Positions 15,199 to 23,414 of a stretch of DNA of 37,084 nucleotides are shown piece by piece. The stretch comes from Streptomyces sp. MBT65 (GTDB taxonomy: Bacteria; Actinomycetota; Actinomycetes; Streptomycetales; Streptomycetaceae). The notes under the pieces were generated by a model. That model had not been told where the DNA came from and made no database searches. It was given only the letters and a program-made list of their open reading frames with translations. Where the stretch lies: contig NZ_JAENRY010000048.1 of NCBI RefSeq assembly GCF_016612545.1, forward strand, positions 20,700 through 57,783. Reading direction: 5' to 3'. Every line of letters begins with the position of its first letter. Positions within the stretch are counted from its first letter, which is position 1. The position numbers and the translations under genes were made by a program.

Positions 15199-16134
15199 TC
15201 AGGCCTGGACCGCTACGGGCACGTACTTGCCGCTGAGCTGTGGCGGGGTGCCTTGGAGGCCGGCGAGGGCACGGTCGTGACGCGTCTCGCGCTTCCAGGT
15301 GCGCTTGAGATCGTCCTGGACGTCGATGCGCAGCCGACCCAGACCGCCGACCTCGAGTTCGACGAGGTCACCGTCCATGAGCGGGTGCAGGCCGCCATGG
15401 GTGGTTCCGGTGGCCACCAGGTCGCCAGGTTCGAGGGTGTGCAGCGAGGAGACGAACGCGATCGACTCGGCGATGCTGTAGGCCATGTCGTCGGTGCTGA
15501 AGTCCTGCATCAGTCTGCCGTTGGTCCAGAGGCGGACCGGCAGGTTCTGCGGGTCCGGCACCTCGTCGGCGGTCACCAGGAAGGGACCGATCGGGCAGAA
15601 GGTCTCGCGGGACTTCATCTGGTAGAAGGCGTTCTGGCGGGGCGGGATGCCTCGGGCGGAGCCGTCGATGAGGTTGGTGTACCCGAAGACGTAGGTCATC
15701 GCTTCGTCGACGGAGACGTTGTGGGCCCGCCGCCCGATGATGACGGCGAGCTCGGCCTCCCCTTCGAACACCGTCGCGGGGATGTCGGGAAGCACCATCC
15801 GGTCGCCGTGACCGATGATCGAGTGGGGTGTCTTGGGGAAACCGTTGATGGCAGGGCGCTCGGTGGCTCCCTCTATGTAATTGCGTGCCATGCAGTCGAT
15901 GTTCAGCGGCCTCGGGACCGGGGGGCGGACGCGGACGGAGTCCAGCGGGACGCCGATATCTTCTTCGGCCACCTGCCGGAACCTGTCCTGGAACTCCGAC
16001 CATCGGGTGATGACGGTCGTCAGCAGGTCCTGCGGGTGAGCCGGTGACAGATCGGCGACAGCGCCGCTCACGTCGACGACGGAGTCGCCGTCGAATACGC
16101 CCAGCCGGAAGTCATTGAAGAACAGGAGCTTCAC
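15199..16134 (-). CDS. Fumarylacetoacetate hydrolase-family protein
   Basis: A 311-residue FAH-fold enzyme (hydratase/hydrolase/decarboxylase superfamily). IDCMARNYIEGA starts the catalytic domain; FEGEAELAVIIGRRAHNV holds the metal-binding acids; TNLIDGSARG and LEPGDLVATGTTHGGLHP are conserved loops. Family members cleave C-C bonds in 2,4-dioxo acids or hydrate 2-oxopentenoates after ring cleavage. GTG 16134 overlaps the flavin reductase stop as GTGA, so translation is coupled; the frame extends upstream but enters the reductase gene. It lies in the operon 16679-14418 and probably acts on the ring-cleavage product of the same pathway as the VOC and DLH proteins. Confidence 0.85.
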   Translation of the reverse strand: MKLLFFNDFRLGVFDGDSVVDVSGAVADLSPAHPQDLLTTVITRWSEFQDRFRQVAEEDIGVPLDSVRVRPPVPRPLNIDCMARNYIEGATERPAINGFPKTPHSIIGHGDRMVLPDIPATVFEGEAELAVIIGRRAHNVSVDEAMTYVFGYTNLIDGSARGIPPRQNAFYQMKSRETFCPIGPFLVTADEVPDPQNLPVRLWTNGRLMQDFSTDDMAYSIAESIAFVSSLHTLEPGDLVATGTTHGGLHPLMDGDLVELEVGGLGRLRIDVQDDLKRTWKRETRHDRALAGLQGTPPQLSGKYVPVAVQA

Positions 16135-16679
16135 GCGTTTTCCCTTCGGGGTTGGTCGAGGTCGGTGGGGACGAACTGGCCGTACTGGCCCCGGAAGAAG
16201 ACCAGAGCCCGTCCGTCCCGTGCGGAGGCGAGATCCAGCACCCGTGCGACCGCGATGGTGTGGTCGCCGGCGTCGTGCTCGGTGACCAGTTCGCAGTCCA
16301 GCCAGGCGATCGCGTCGTCGAGCGCCGGCCCGGCGTCGCGGTGGTGCCAGCTGATTCCGGCGAATCGATCCGTGGCGGATCGCGAGAACTGCCGTGAGAT
16401 CTGTTCGTGATGCGATGCCAGCACGCTGACGCAGAAGCGCTGCTCGCGTCGGATCTGAGGCCAGGTGCTCGATGTGCGAGCGGCACACACGGCGATCAGG
16501 GGCGGATCCAGTGAGACGGAGGTGATCGAGTTGGCTGCCATCCCCACGGGCTGACCGGGGGTGTCGGCTGCCAGCACCACCACCCCGGTGGGGAGATGGC
16601 CAAGTACGTTGCGGAACTCGCTCGGGTCGATGGTCCTGGGGGCTGAGAAGTTGGCGACTCGTTCACTTTGCGGTGGCAT
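16131..16679 (-). CDS. Flavin reductase (HpaC/HsaB-like)
   Basis: A 182-residue FMN-binding split-barrel protein of the flavin reductase domain family. FRNVLGHLPTGVVVLAA, GMAANSITSVSLDPPLIAVC and FCVSVLASHHEQISRQFS are the family landmarks for flavin binding. It would reduce free FAD/FMN with NAD(P)H and pass it to a two-component monooxygenase; the oxygenase at 5394-6641 is the natural partner although 10 kb away. ATG 16679 has no strong Shine-Dalgarno tract, and an operator array ends only 6 bases upstream, so the mRNA leader may be absent or very short. First gene of a three-gene operon, divergent from the IclR gene at 17021. Confidence 0.85.
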   Translation of the reverse strand: MPPQSERVANFSAPRTIDPSEFRNVLGHLPTGVVVLAADTPGQPVGMAANSITSVSLDPPLIAVCAARTSSTWPQIRREQRFCVSVLASHHEQISRQFSRSATDRFAGISWHHRDAGPALDDAIAWLDCELVTEHDAGDHTIAVARVLDLASARDGRALVFFRGQYGQFVPTDLDQPRRENA

Positions 16680-17020
16680 GTCTGTATTCCATCTGCCGGA
16701 ATCTTATTCCGAAAAGATTAGTGATGGGTTCCACGGCCGTCAAGGGTGGCGGAGGATCGTCGTGCGGAGGGGGAGCGGAGGGGGCACGCCGCGGACAGCG
16801 GTGCCGACGCAGGGGCATCGGGGCGGGCGCCGCTTCGGTGGTGGGCGCAACAAGGCGACCGGGGTGGTCCTCCGGACAGGGCTGAACGGCGCGAGGCGCG
16901 GATGCCGACTCGGTGCACAAGGGGCAACCGGCCCGGTTCAGGGGCCTGCGGGGCGGTGGTCCGTGCCAGGTGCTACGAGGGCGGCGCCGGATCAGTATCC
17001 TGTGGTGGATCGGAGGTCTT
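16680..17020. other. Intergenic region between flavin reductase and IclR gene
   Basis: This 341-base divergent spacer contains the operator array (16686-16710) at its left end. The rest is G-rich on the plus strand, including two nearly adjacent copies of GCGGAGGGGG around 16766-16788. TATCCT at 16996-17001 is a weak -10 candidate for the IclR gene without a matching -35. No convincing gene was seen. Confidence 0.5.
16686..16710. promoter_or_regulatory. IclR-type operator array, second copy
   Basis: ATTCC (16686-16690), N7 starting ATCT, GGAAT (16698-16702), N3, ATTCC (16706-16710), then G. Half-site order and spacing are identical to 3872-3896. It abuts the flavin reductase start and lies 310 bases upstream of the IclR gene, so it could regulate one or both. 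It would block transcription if the reductase mRNA starts at or near its ATG. Confidence 0.62.
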
Positions 17021-17851
17021 GTGAAGGAAGAAGGCTCGTCTTCGGCTGGTTCGCCCGGCGAGGGTCGGGACATTGGGCATGTGCGGGCGGTTCAGCGGGC
17101 GGCTCGTATTGTGACGGCGCTGACTGAGCATCCATACCCTTTGGGGATAGTGGAGTTGGCGAAGTTCGTGGGGCTGTCCCCGGGCAGTGTTCACCGGTTG
17201 CTGGCGACGCTGGTCAGTGTGGGGTGGGTGGAGCAGAACTCACGGACCAGTAAGTACCGGCTGGGGATGGGGGCTGTGGGCATCGGCAGTGTGGCGTTGG
17301 TGAGCAACCCTGTGGTGCTGGACAGTCGTGCGCATCTGTCGCGGATTGCTCAGTGGTCGGGTCATGACGCGGTGCTGAGTACGTTGGTCGGCGGCAAGAC
17401 GGTGCAGTTGGCGCGTTCGGCCGGTGTGAACACGGAGCTCATCGAGTTTGAGCCGGGGCATCCGCAGCCGGCTCATGCGATGGCTGATGGGAAGCTGTTG
17501 CTGGCCTATCTGCCGGAAGACGAGGTGCGTGACGCCGTCGGGGTTGAGGAGTGGCGGCGTTTCACTCGGAACACGATCACTGATTTTGACCGGATGCGGC
17601 GTGAGTTCGAGGAGATTCGGGCGCAGGGGTATGCGGTCGACAATTTCGAGCGGTTCGACACCGGACGTGGTATCGCGGTTCCGGTGGTGGACTCCGGTGG
17701 GCGTCCGCTGGCGGCGATGATGTGTCTGGGCAAGCTGGATCCGGCTCAGGACGCGGAGTTGGTGCAGCAACTGCAGTCGGTGGCGCGTGAGATGTCCGAC
17801 CGTTTGAACGCGAGTGGAGACCTGCCCTCGTCATCGTTCGAACCGACCTGA
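17021..17851 (+). CDS. IclR-family transcriptional regulator (region A)
   Basis: A 276-residue IclR protein. The N-terminal winged helix-turn-helix spans about residues 20-85 (AVQRAARIVTALTEH, then GIVELAKFVGLSPGSVHRLL as the recognition part), and the C-terminal effector domain has HPQPAHAMADGKLLLAYLPE and RRFTRNTITD. GTG 17021 has GGAGG 4 bases upstream. It is divergent from the flavin reductase operon and is the likeliest reader of the ATTCC/GGAAT arrays at 3872, 16686 and 532; IclR proteins usually bind such palindromes and respond to aromatic or organic acids. Codon use is odd for the window: GTG, TTG, CGT, GGG, ATA and CCT codons are frequent, giving lower third-position G+C than its neighbours. 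Confidence 0.87.
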   Translation: MKEEGSSSAGSPGEGRDIGHVRAVQRAARIVTALTEHPYPLGIVELAKFVGLSPGSVHRLLATLVSVGWVEQNSRTSKYRLGMGAVGIGSVALVSNPVVLDSRAHLSRIAQWSGHDAVLSTLVGGKTVQLARSAGVNTELIEFEPGHPQPAHAMADGKLLLAYLPEDEVRDAVGVEEWRRFTRNTITDFDRMRREFEEIRAQGYAVDNFERFDTGRGIAVPVVDSGGRPLAAMMCLGKLDPAQDAELVQQLQSVAREMSDRLNASGDLPSSSFEPT

Positions 17852-17912
17852 TCCGCGGCACGGATCTGCTGCTGGGCGGGCGTCTCCCCTGCCGGCATGC
17901 GGCAGACACGGC

Positions 17913-20354
17913 CTACAGGGTCGCGCTGTCCCACACCGCGGCAAGGGCGGTCTCCGGCACCGAAAGGGCTGTGGTCGATTCCTCCGCCCAGATGGTCTTG
18001 CCCGTCTGGTGGTAGCGGCTTCCCCACCGCTTGGAGAGCTGGGCCACCAGGAACAGCCCGCGGCCACCCTCGTCGCCGGCCTGCGCACGCCGTAGCCGAG
18101 GCTGGGTGTTGCTGCTGTCCGTGACCTCGCACACCAGCGTTGTGTCGTCGTGGAAGAGGCGCAGGCCGACGGTCCCGCCGCCGTAGCGAATCGCATTGGT
18201 GACCAGCTCACTGACGATCAGCTCGGTGGTGAAGGCCATGTGGTCGAGCCCCCACGCGGCCAGCTGTCCGGTGACGGCCTTGCGTGCGTCGGTGACTACG
18301 GCGGGATCGTCGGGAAAGGTCCAGTCGGCGATGGCGGACGCGGGAATCCTCTGGGTGCGGGCCAGGAGAAGCGCCATGTCGTCACGGGACGGCGTCTCGG
18401 TGAGCTCTGCCAGCACGTCGTGGCCGATGTCCTTCAACGTCTTGTCCTGGCGGCACAGCGACGAAAGTCTGTCCAGAAGTTCGTGGATGCTCCGGTCGAT
18501 GTCGTCGGACCGGGCACGGACGAGGCCGTCGGTGTAAAGGGCCAGCGTGCCGTCGGGTTCCAGCTCGACCGTGGTCTCCTCGAAAGGCATGCCGCCCACT
18601 CCGAGGGGTGGCCCCGGAGCGACTGTGATCAGGCGGCCCGTTCCGTCGGGCTGGATCACTGCAGGGGGCGGATGCCCCGCGGAGGCGAGGGAGCAGGTGC
18701 CGGTGACCGGGTCGTACAGCGCGTACAGACAGGTGGCGCCGATGGAGTCCTTGAGACGAGGATCCGCTTCCTCGGCGAGTTGCTGGACGAGATCGTCGAG
18801 GTGGCCGAGGAGCTCGCCGGGTGGGAACTCCAGGTCGGCCAGGGTGTGGATCGCGGTCCGCAAGCGGCCCATGGTGGCGGCGGCGTGCAGTCCGTGCCCC
18901 GTTACGTCACCGACGACGAACGCCACCCGTAGCGACGGCAGCGGGATGACGTCGAACCAGTCGCCGCTGATGTCCGCCCCGCCGCTCGCGGGCACGTAGC
19001 GACCGGCCGACTCCGCCGCCGTCGTCCGCATGACGGCCCTGGGGAGCAACCGCTCTTGCAACGCGACCGCGGCCCGATGCTCACGGGTGTACCGGCGGGC
19101 GTTGTCCAGGCTCAGCGCGGCGCGTGCGGCGATGTCGAACAGCAGATCCGCGTCCTCTTGCTGGAACGGCTCGGGCCGGTCGGTCCGCCATACCCCGACG
19201 ACCCCCAGAAAATGGCCCCGCGCGAACAGCGGGGCGATGACGGCCGAGTGCCCCCTCGCCGGCAGCATCGACCGGATCAGTTCCGGGTCCTCGAGGAGGT
19301 CCGCCATCTCCTGCCGCGTTGCGTTGAAGACCTCCTCGCCGTGCAGGGCCGCCCGGCGTACGTGGGCGGTGTCCGGGAGGTTCGGGATCACGCCGCCCAC
19401 GGGGATGAGCTCCTCGGGCCAGGGGCCGACGGCCGAGGCCACCGCCACCCGGCGCAGGGACCGTGGGCCGCCGGGAAGGAGCCCCTTGGGGGTCTCGTCG
19501 CCATCGAGCACGGAGTCGACTATCTCCACCGTGGCCATGTCCCCGAGGGCCGGTACGAGCACGCTCGCGATGTCCTGGGCGGTCCGCGTCACGTCCAGCG
19601 AAGCACCGATCCTGTCCGACGCCTGATGACTCACCTCGGTACGGCGCCGGGCACGTTGCTGCTCCGTGTTGTCGATGAAGATCGCGGCGACTCCGGTAGG
19701 CCGGGCGTACCTGTCTTCCAGGCGGAACGCGGACAGGGAGAAGGATCGCTCCCGCTGTGACGCGTCCCTCGCCCGCATCCGCTGTTCTCCCGCGACCTGC
19801 GCCACCCCGGTCTCCAGTACCCGGCGCAGCCGCCTCTCGACCTCGTGCGCGTCGTCCCCGGAGATCACGTCCGCCAGGTGATCGCCCGCGTGCAGGGGAG
19901 GCCACCCGTACATTCCCGGGGAGCCGTTGGTGCGGACGACCTTCAGTCCGGCGTCGAAGATGACGATCCCCAGCTGCTTCTGGGCGAGCAGGGCATGCAG
20001 GAAGGACGTGCTCTGTTCCCACGGCCCCGCCTCCGACGCAGGCGTTATCACCAGGGCGACCTCGGAGGAGCCGTCCAGAGGCACTTGGACGACAGCCAAT
20101 TCGACCGGTTCTCCGGAGCCGTGTCGGAACAGAGTCGTGCCGCGGCTCGCGATGGGGAAACCACCCTCCGCCACTTCGAGGAGCGGTTGAGCGGGATCTT
20201 CGAGCAGCCTCGTGATGGGCAGCCCGCGCACCTCCGCGACCCTGTACCCCAGCAGCTCGGCGGCCGCACCGGAGCACTGCCGCACGACTCCCGCGCGGTC
20301 GAGCAGGATGACGCCCGCCTCGCCGGCCGCGCCGCGCTCACTCAGGTTCGCCAT
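17913..20354 (-). CDS. PAS-PAS-GAF-SpoIIE phosphatase-HATPase signalling protein
   Basis: An 813-residue cytosolic signalling protein. Approximate order: PAS domain (5-90), second PAS (118-231), GAF (245-421), PP2C-like SpoIIE phosphatase (440-650; ADISGDWFDVIPL, VVGDVTGHGLHAA and LYTDGLVRAR carry the metal-binding Asp residues), and a C-terminal RsbW-like HATPase (690-800; SELVTNAIRYGG and GRGLFLVAQL). Proteins of this layout in Streptomyces control anti-sigma-factor antagonists in partner-switching pathways. ATG 20354 was chosen for the GAGGTGG tract upstream and because the PAS domain starts just after; the frame is open upstream to 20657. It has no visible link to the catabolic genes, and no STAS or sigma factor partner lies nearby. 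Confidence 0.86.
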   Translation of the reverse strand: MANLSERGAAGEAGVILLDRAGVVRQCSGAAAELLGYRVAEVRGLPITRLLEDPAQPLLEVAEGGFPIASRGTTLFRHGSGEPVELAVVQVPLDGSSEVALVITPASEAGPWEQSTSFLHALLAQKQLGIVIFDAGLKVVRTNGSPGMYGWPPLHAGDHLADVISGDDAHEVERRLRRVLETGVAQVAGEQRMRARDASQRERSFSLSAFRLEDRYARPTGVAAIFIDNTEQQRARRRTEVSHQASDRIGASLDVTRTAQDIASVLVPALGDMATVEIVDSVLDGDETPKGLLPGGPRSLRRVAVASAVGPWPEELIPVGGVIPNLPDTAHVRRAALHGEEVFNATRQEMADLLEDPELIRSMLPARGHSAVIAPLFARGHFLGVVGVWRTDRPEPFQQEDADLLFDIAARAALSLDNARRYTREHRAAVALQERLLPRAVMRTTAAESAGRYVPASGGADISGDWFDVIPLPSLRVAFVVGDVTGHGLHAAATMGRLRTAIHTLADLEFPPGELLGHLDDLVQQLAEEADPRLKDSIGATCLYALYDPVTGTCSLASAGHPPPAVIQPDGTGRLITVAPGPPLGVGGMPFEETTVELEPDGTLALYTDGLVRARSDDIDRSIHELLDRLSSLCRQDKTLKDIGHDVLAELTETPSRDDMALLLARTQRIPASAIADWTFPDDPAVVTDARKAVTGQLAAWGLDHMAFTTELIVSELVTNAIRYGGGTVGLRLFHDDTTLVCEVTDSSNTQPRLRRAQAGDEGGRGLFLVAQLSKRWGSRYHQTGKTIWAEESTTALSVPETALAAVWDSATL

Positions 20355-20651
20355 GGGCCACCTCACCTGCGGCAGACGCCGCAGCATCCCTTCAAGTATG
20401 TATCGGTGGCCGCGAGGCCCGCCAACGAACCGCACCTGTGCCCCGCACATCAAGGGGCACGGTGTCGGCCCCCAGGATTGTCCATTGTCTCGCTCAGTAA
20501 AACAGTAGTTTCGACAAGGAGGACATGCTCGGGTTTTGGGGGTATCGTCATCGCTCGCACCAGCAGTCTGAGCGGACACTGTGGGCGCAACGCCGCTCCC
20601 TGGGCGTCCGGCGCCGGCCGTGCTCGCCATACCTCCGCGTGGAGATGTCCC
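20355..20651. other. Intergenic region between divergent genes
   Basis: About 300 bases between the SpoIIE gene and the small membrane protein. TTGTCC (20478-20483) and TTGTCT (20485-20490) were considered as -35 boxes but neither has a good -10. AAGGAGG at 20516-20522 sits only 2 bases before an ATG at 20525, too close for that start. Nothing else is supported. Confidence 0.4.
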
Positions 20652-20951
20652 ATGCAAGAAGGCTTCTACCTGCAGCCGTCGCAGGAAAATTCAGGACCGA
20701 AACATTCATCCGGCGGGCACAGTGTTCCTCGCAAGAAGTGGCATCTGGAGACCAGATACCTAGTTCCCAACATCGCACTCCTCGCGATCCAGATCATTTT
20801 TGGTACGTCGGCGAATCTCCCAGGTATTCGTATTTTCGGCACATCGGGCATGTCCTTGGGGATCCTCCTGTGTCTGACTCAGATGGCGACCCTCCTGGCT
20901 ACCCTGCATCGCCTGGACAGAAGAAGTAGACGCGAGGAGACGACATGGTGA
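20652..20951 (+). CDS. Small two-helix membrane protein preceding the symporter
   Basis: A 99-residue protein with a hydrophilic N-terminal half and two hydrophobic stretches, YLVPNIALLAIQIIFG and LGILLCLTQMATLLATL, ending in a basic tail (RRSRREETTW). Small membrane proteins of this kind (the DUF485 group and analogues) commonly precede acetate/monocarboxylate symporters; membership in DUF485 is not proven by what I can see. ATG 20652 has GGAG 7 bases upstream, and the stop overlaps the symporter start by 7 bases, so the two are translated together. It probably assembles with or regulates the transporter. Confidence 0.65.
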   Translation: MQEGFYLQPSQENSGPKHSSGGHSVPRKKWHLETRYLVPNIALLAIQIIFGTSANLPGIRIFGTSGMSLGILLCLTQMATLLATLHRLDRRSRREETTW

Positions 20952-22528
20952 ACAGTCCGGATCTCATGCTGGCGGCAGACCTTCGGGAAAATTCCCCGAT
21001 CATCGTCGTCTTTCTGTTGTTCATCGCGATCGTCCTTTTCCTCTCGGTCTTCTCCGGCCTTGAATCGGATACTCCGAAGGAGTTCTATGTCGGAGACGGC
21101 AAAGGCTCGCCGCTGGTGGGCGGTCTGGCGATAGCGGGCAGTTTCGTGTCGGCGCCATTGCTGCTGAACAGCACCGCGACGGTGGCAACGTTCGGGTTTG
21201 ACGGAATGATGGACGTCACGAACGTCCTGCTGTCCTTCGGGCTGCTCATCGTGCTGGCCAGGCCCATCCGACTGCGTAACGCCCAGACTCTCGGAGACAT
21301 TTTCTCGGCGCAGGCCCCGGGCGCCGCGCCGCGCATCGCTGCCGCCGTGACCACCCTGGCCATCGCCGGCCCTTTTCTGGTCGTGCAGCTCATCGCCGCG
21401 GGCAGCGTGACCGCGGATCTGCTCGGGTTCTCGGGTACGGGAGCGCAGCAGGTCTGCATTGTGGTCATCGGTGGTTTGATGGTGACCTGTGTGATGCTGA
21501 GCGGTATCAAAGGACTCACGGCCGTGCAGGTCCTAGCCGCAGTCGTGGTTCTGCTGGCCATGGCAGTGACCGCTCTCGCGGTGGTCGCCAAGTTCCACGG
21601 GAACCTGGGGTCTCTCCTTGCGCAAGCGGACTCCGGCAGCGCCAAGCCCGGTAGCTATTTCAGCTCGGGCACGATGAACGGGACGGGAACGGCGGCGCAT
21701 CTCAATTGGATCGGGGAGCGATTCATCCTCGTCCTGGGGAGCGCGTGTATGCCGCACGTCATAGTCAGAATTCACGGTGCGAAAGATCCTGCTGCCGCGC
21801 GACGCTCAGTCAAGTACGCGACGTTCCTCATTGCCCTGTTGTCCTCGGCCGTCGTCGTTGTCGGCATGGGAGCCTCCGCCCTGGTGGGTACGGGAAAGAT
21901 CTCGTCCGGGAACGGAGAGGGCGACGGCGCCCTGATGCTCCTGGCGCACAACTTGGACGGTGGGCGCACGCTGTTCACCGCGGTCGCCTGCGCGGTTTTC
22001 CTCAGTGTGCTCGCCGTCGTCGGTGGGAGTACGGTCGCCGCGGCCGGTGCGATCGCCAAGGACATCTACGGCAATGTCGGAAAAGACGACGAGGGGCATT
22101 CCGGGAAAGAAATACTGACGGCTCGCGCCAGCGTCTTCGTCTTCGGTACCGCCGGAATCGTGATCGCCGTGATGTGGCAGGGTCACTCCGCGGTATTTCT
22201 GGGCGCCGTCAGTGCCGCGACAGCCGCATCCGCCGTGGCGCCGGCTCTTCTGTACAGCTTCTTCTGGAAGGGTTACAACCGCACTGGGCTGCTGTGGACG
22301 CTGTACGGAGGGACAGGCCTCACGGTGTTCCTTTACCTGATGTCGCCGTCATTTTCCGGAATCCCCGCAGCGCTCTTCCCCGGTGTCGACTTCACGCGGC
22401 TCGACCAGATCGGCCCGGCCCTCATCGCGGTTCCCGGCACTTTCTTCCTGGGATGGGCTTCCAGCGTGGCGGGACGCCGTCGCAGTGCCGGGCAATCGAA
22501 GACAGCGCCCATGCAGCCTGTTTCCTGA
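20945..22528 (+). CDS. Solute:sodium symporter family transporter (ActP/MctC-like)
   Basis: A 527-residue membrane protein with about 13 hydrophobic segments. GSFVSAPLLLNSTATVATFGFDGMMD (shown in part), IRLRNAQTLGDIFSAQAPG, ITAVQ-like GLTAVQVLAAVV and MPHVIVRIHGAKDPAAARRS fit the cation/monocarboxylate branch of the SSS family, which couples uptake of small organic acids to Na+ or H+. The ATG has GAGGAG 7 bases upstream. It follows the two-helix protein with overlap and ends at a hairpin shared with the convergent IclR gene. It may import a carboxylic acid used or made by the flanking catabolic operons; the substrate is unknown. Confidence 0.85.
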   Translation: MVNSPDLMLAADLRENSPIIVVFLLFIAIVLFLSVFSGLESDTPKEFYVGDGKGSPLVGGLAIAGSFVSAPLLLNSTATVATFGFDGMMDVTNVLLSFGLLIVLARPIRLRNAQTLGDIFSAQAPGAAPRIAAAVTTLAIAGPFLVVQLIAAGSVTADLLGFSGTGAQQVCIVVIGGLMVTCVMLSGIKGLTAVQVLAAVVVLLAMAVTALAVVAKFHGNLGSLLAQADSGSAKPGSYFSSGTMNGTGTAAHLNWIGERFILVLGSACMPHVIVRIHGAKDPAAARRSVKYATFLIALLSSAVVVVGMGASALVGTGKISSGNGEGDGALMLLAHNLDGGRTLFTAVACAVFLSVLAVVGGSTVAAAGAIAKDIYGNVGKDDEGHSGKEILTARASVFVFGTAGIVIAVMWQGHSAVFLGAVSAATAASAVAPALLYSFFWKGYNRTGLLWTLYGGTGLTVFLYLMSPSFSGIPAALFPGVDFTRLDQIGPALIAVPGTFFLGWASSVAGRRRSAGQSKTAPMQPVS

Positions 22529-22554
22529 AGGGCACGTCCATCGCCTCGCCCGAG

Positions 22555-22593
22555 CGGCGGGTGAGAGCGTCGGAGTATCGCTCTCACCCGCCG
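22555..22593. terminator. Bidirectional terminator hairpin
   Basis: Arms 22555-22569 and 22579-22593 pair over 15 bases (CGGCGGGTGAGAGCG with its complement) around a 9-base loop. It lies between the convergent symporter and IclR genes and overlaps the IclR stop codon (22584-22586), so it can end both transcripts. Confidence 0.7.
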
Positions 22594-23372
22594 ACGACGG
22601 TCAGGCGGTCAGTGATTCTCCGGGCTGTGGCCAGCACCTTCTGAGCCAGTTCCGCCTCCGCTTCGGGAAACACCCTGGAGGCGAGCGCGGCGACGCTCAC
22701 GGCGGCGACCACCCTCTGCTCGGCGTCGCGGATCGGTGCCGCCACGCCGGTCACATCGGGGTCGAACTCACCGCGGGTGACGGAATACCCGGCGCGGCGG
22801 ATGTGCCCGAGCCGGTCCATGAGGGTGTCCACGTCGGTCAGCGTGGCCGGTGTGAATCGCCTCAACTCGGCTGCCTCCAGCAGCCCGCGCGCCTCGTCCT
22901 GCGGGATCCATGCCAGCAGGACGAGCGCGGAGGCGCCGGCGTTGAGCGGGAGCGTGCTGCCACGCTCGTAGGAGATGCGTACTGCCCGTGTGGCGACCTC
23001 CGCACGGTCGACGCAGACGACCAGCTCCCCGGAACGACGGGTCAACAGCACCGTCTCGGACACGTTCTCGGACAGTTCGGTCATCGCCGGTCCGGCGATG
23101 TCGGAGAGTCCGTAGCTGCGCCGTGCCAGCCGGCCGATCTCCAGGACACGCAGGCCGAGCCGGAAGCCGCCACCCGGCGCCTCCTCGAGGAACCTGCTGC
23201 TCACCAGGGACTGGAGGTATCGGTAGGCGGTCGAACGGGCGACCCCCAGGCGCTCGGCGACGGCGCTGCCGGAGATGACGAGGTGGGTGTCGTCGAACAT
23301 CATCAGGATGTCCAGGGCACGGTCGGCCGTGGAGTTGCGCTCGCGATAACTGGGGGACGCTGATCCTGACAT
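22584..23372 (-). CDS. IclR-family transcriptional regulator (region C)
   Basis: A 262-residue IclR protein. The winged helix-turn-helix occupies about residues 12-75 (TADRALDILMMFDD, then VAERLGVARSTAYRYLQSL), and the effector domain includes LNAGASALVLLAWIPQ and GEFDPDVTGVAAPIRD. ATG 23372 has AGGGTG 6-8 bases upstream; an in-frame GTG at 23381 would add three residues but leaves no room for that tract. It is the last gene of the region C operon and probably controls it. An inverted repeat GACACC-N10-GGTGTC overlaps its start region, and a related GGACAC palindrome precedes the operon's first gene. Confidence 0.86.
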   Translation of the reverse strand: MSGSASPSYRERNSTADRALDILMMFDDTHLVISGSAVAERLGVARSTAYRYLQSLVSSRFLEEAPGGGFRLGLRVLEIGRLARRSYGLSDIAGPAMTELSENVSETVLLTRRSGELVVCVDRAEVATRAVRISYERGSTLPLNAGASALVLLAWIPQDEARGLLEAAELRRFTPATLTDVDTLMDRLGHIRRAGYSVTRGEFDPDVTGVAAPIRDAEQRVVAAVSVAALASRVFPEAEAELAQKVLATARRITDRLTVVGG

Positions 23373-23376
23373 AGGG

Positions 23377-23398
23377 GACACCCTACCGTGCAGGTGTC
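23377..23398. promoter_or_regulatory. Inverted repeat before the region C IclR gene
   Basis: GACACC (23377-23382), N10, GGTGTC (23393-23398). Its half-sites match those of the palindrome at 29479-29500, but the spacing is 6 bases longer. A possible autoregulatory site; it is weak evidence by itself. Confidence 0.3.
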
Positions 23399-23414
23399 TC
23401 CCGCCCGCCTCAGG

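Noticed and set aside
16740..16795. Possible G-quadruplex in the G-rich spacer before the IclR gene
   Set aside because: G-runs of this kind are common by chance at this base composition and no conserved pairing or position supports a role.
17889..17905. Small hairpin (6-bp stem) between the IclR and SpoIIE genes
   Set aside because: The stem is too short to call a terminator with confidence.
20525..20929. 134-codon plus-strand frame starting after AAGGAGG
   Set aside because: The purine tract is only 2 bases from the ATG, the frame overlaps the two-helix membrane protein in another frame, and the product resembles no family.
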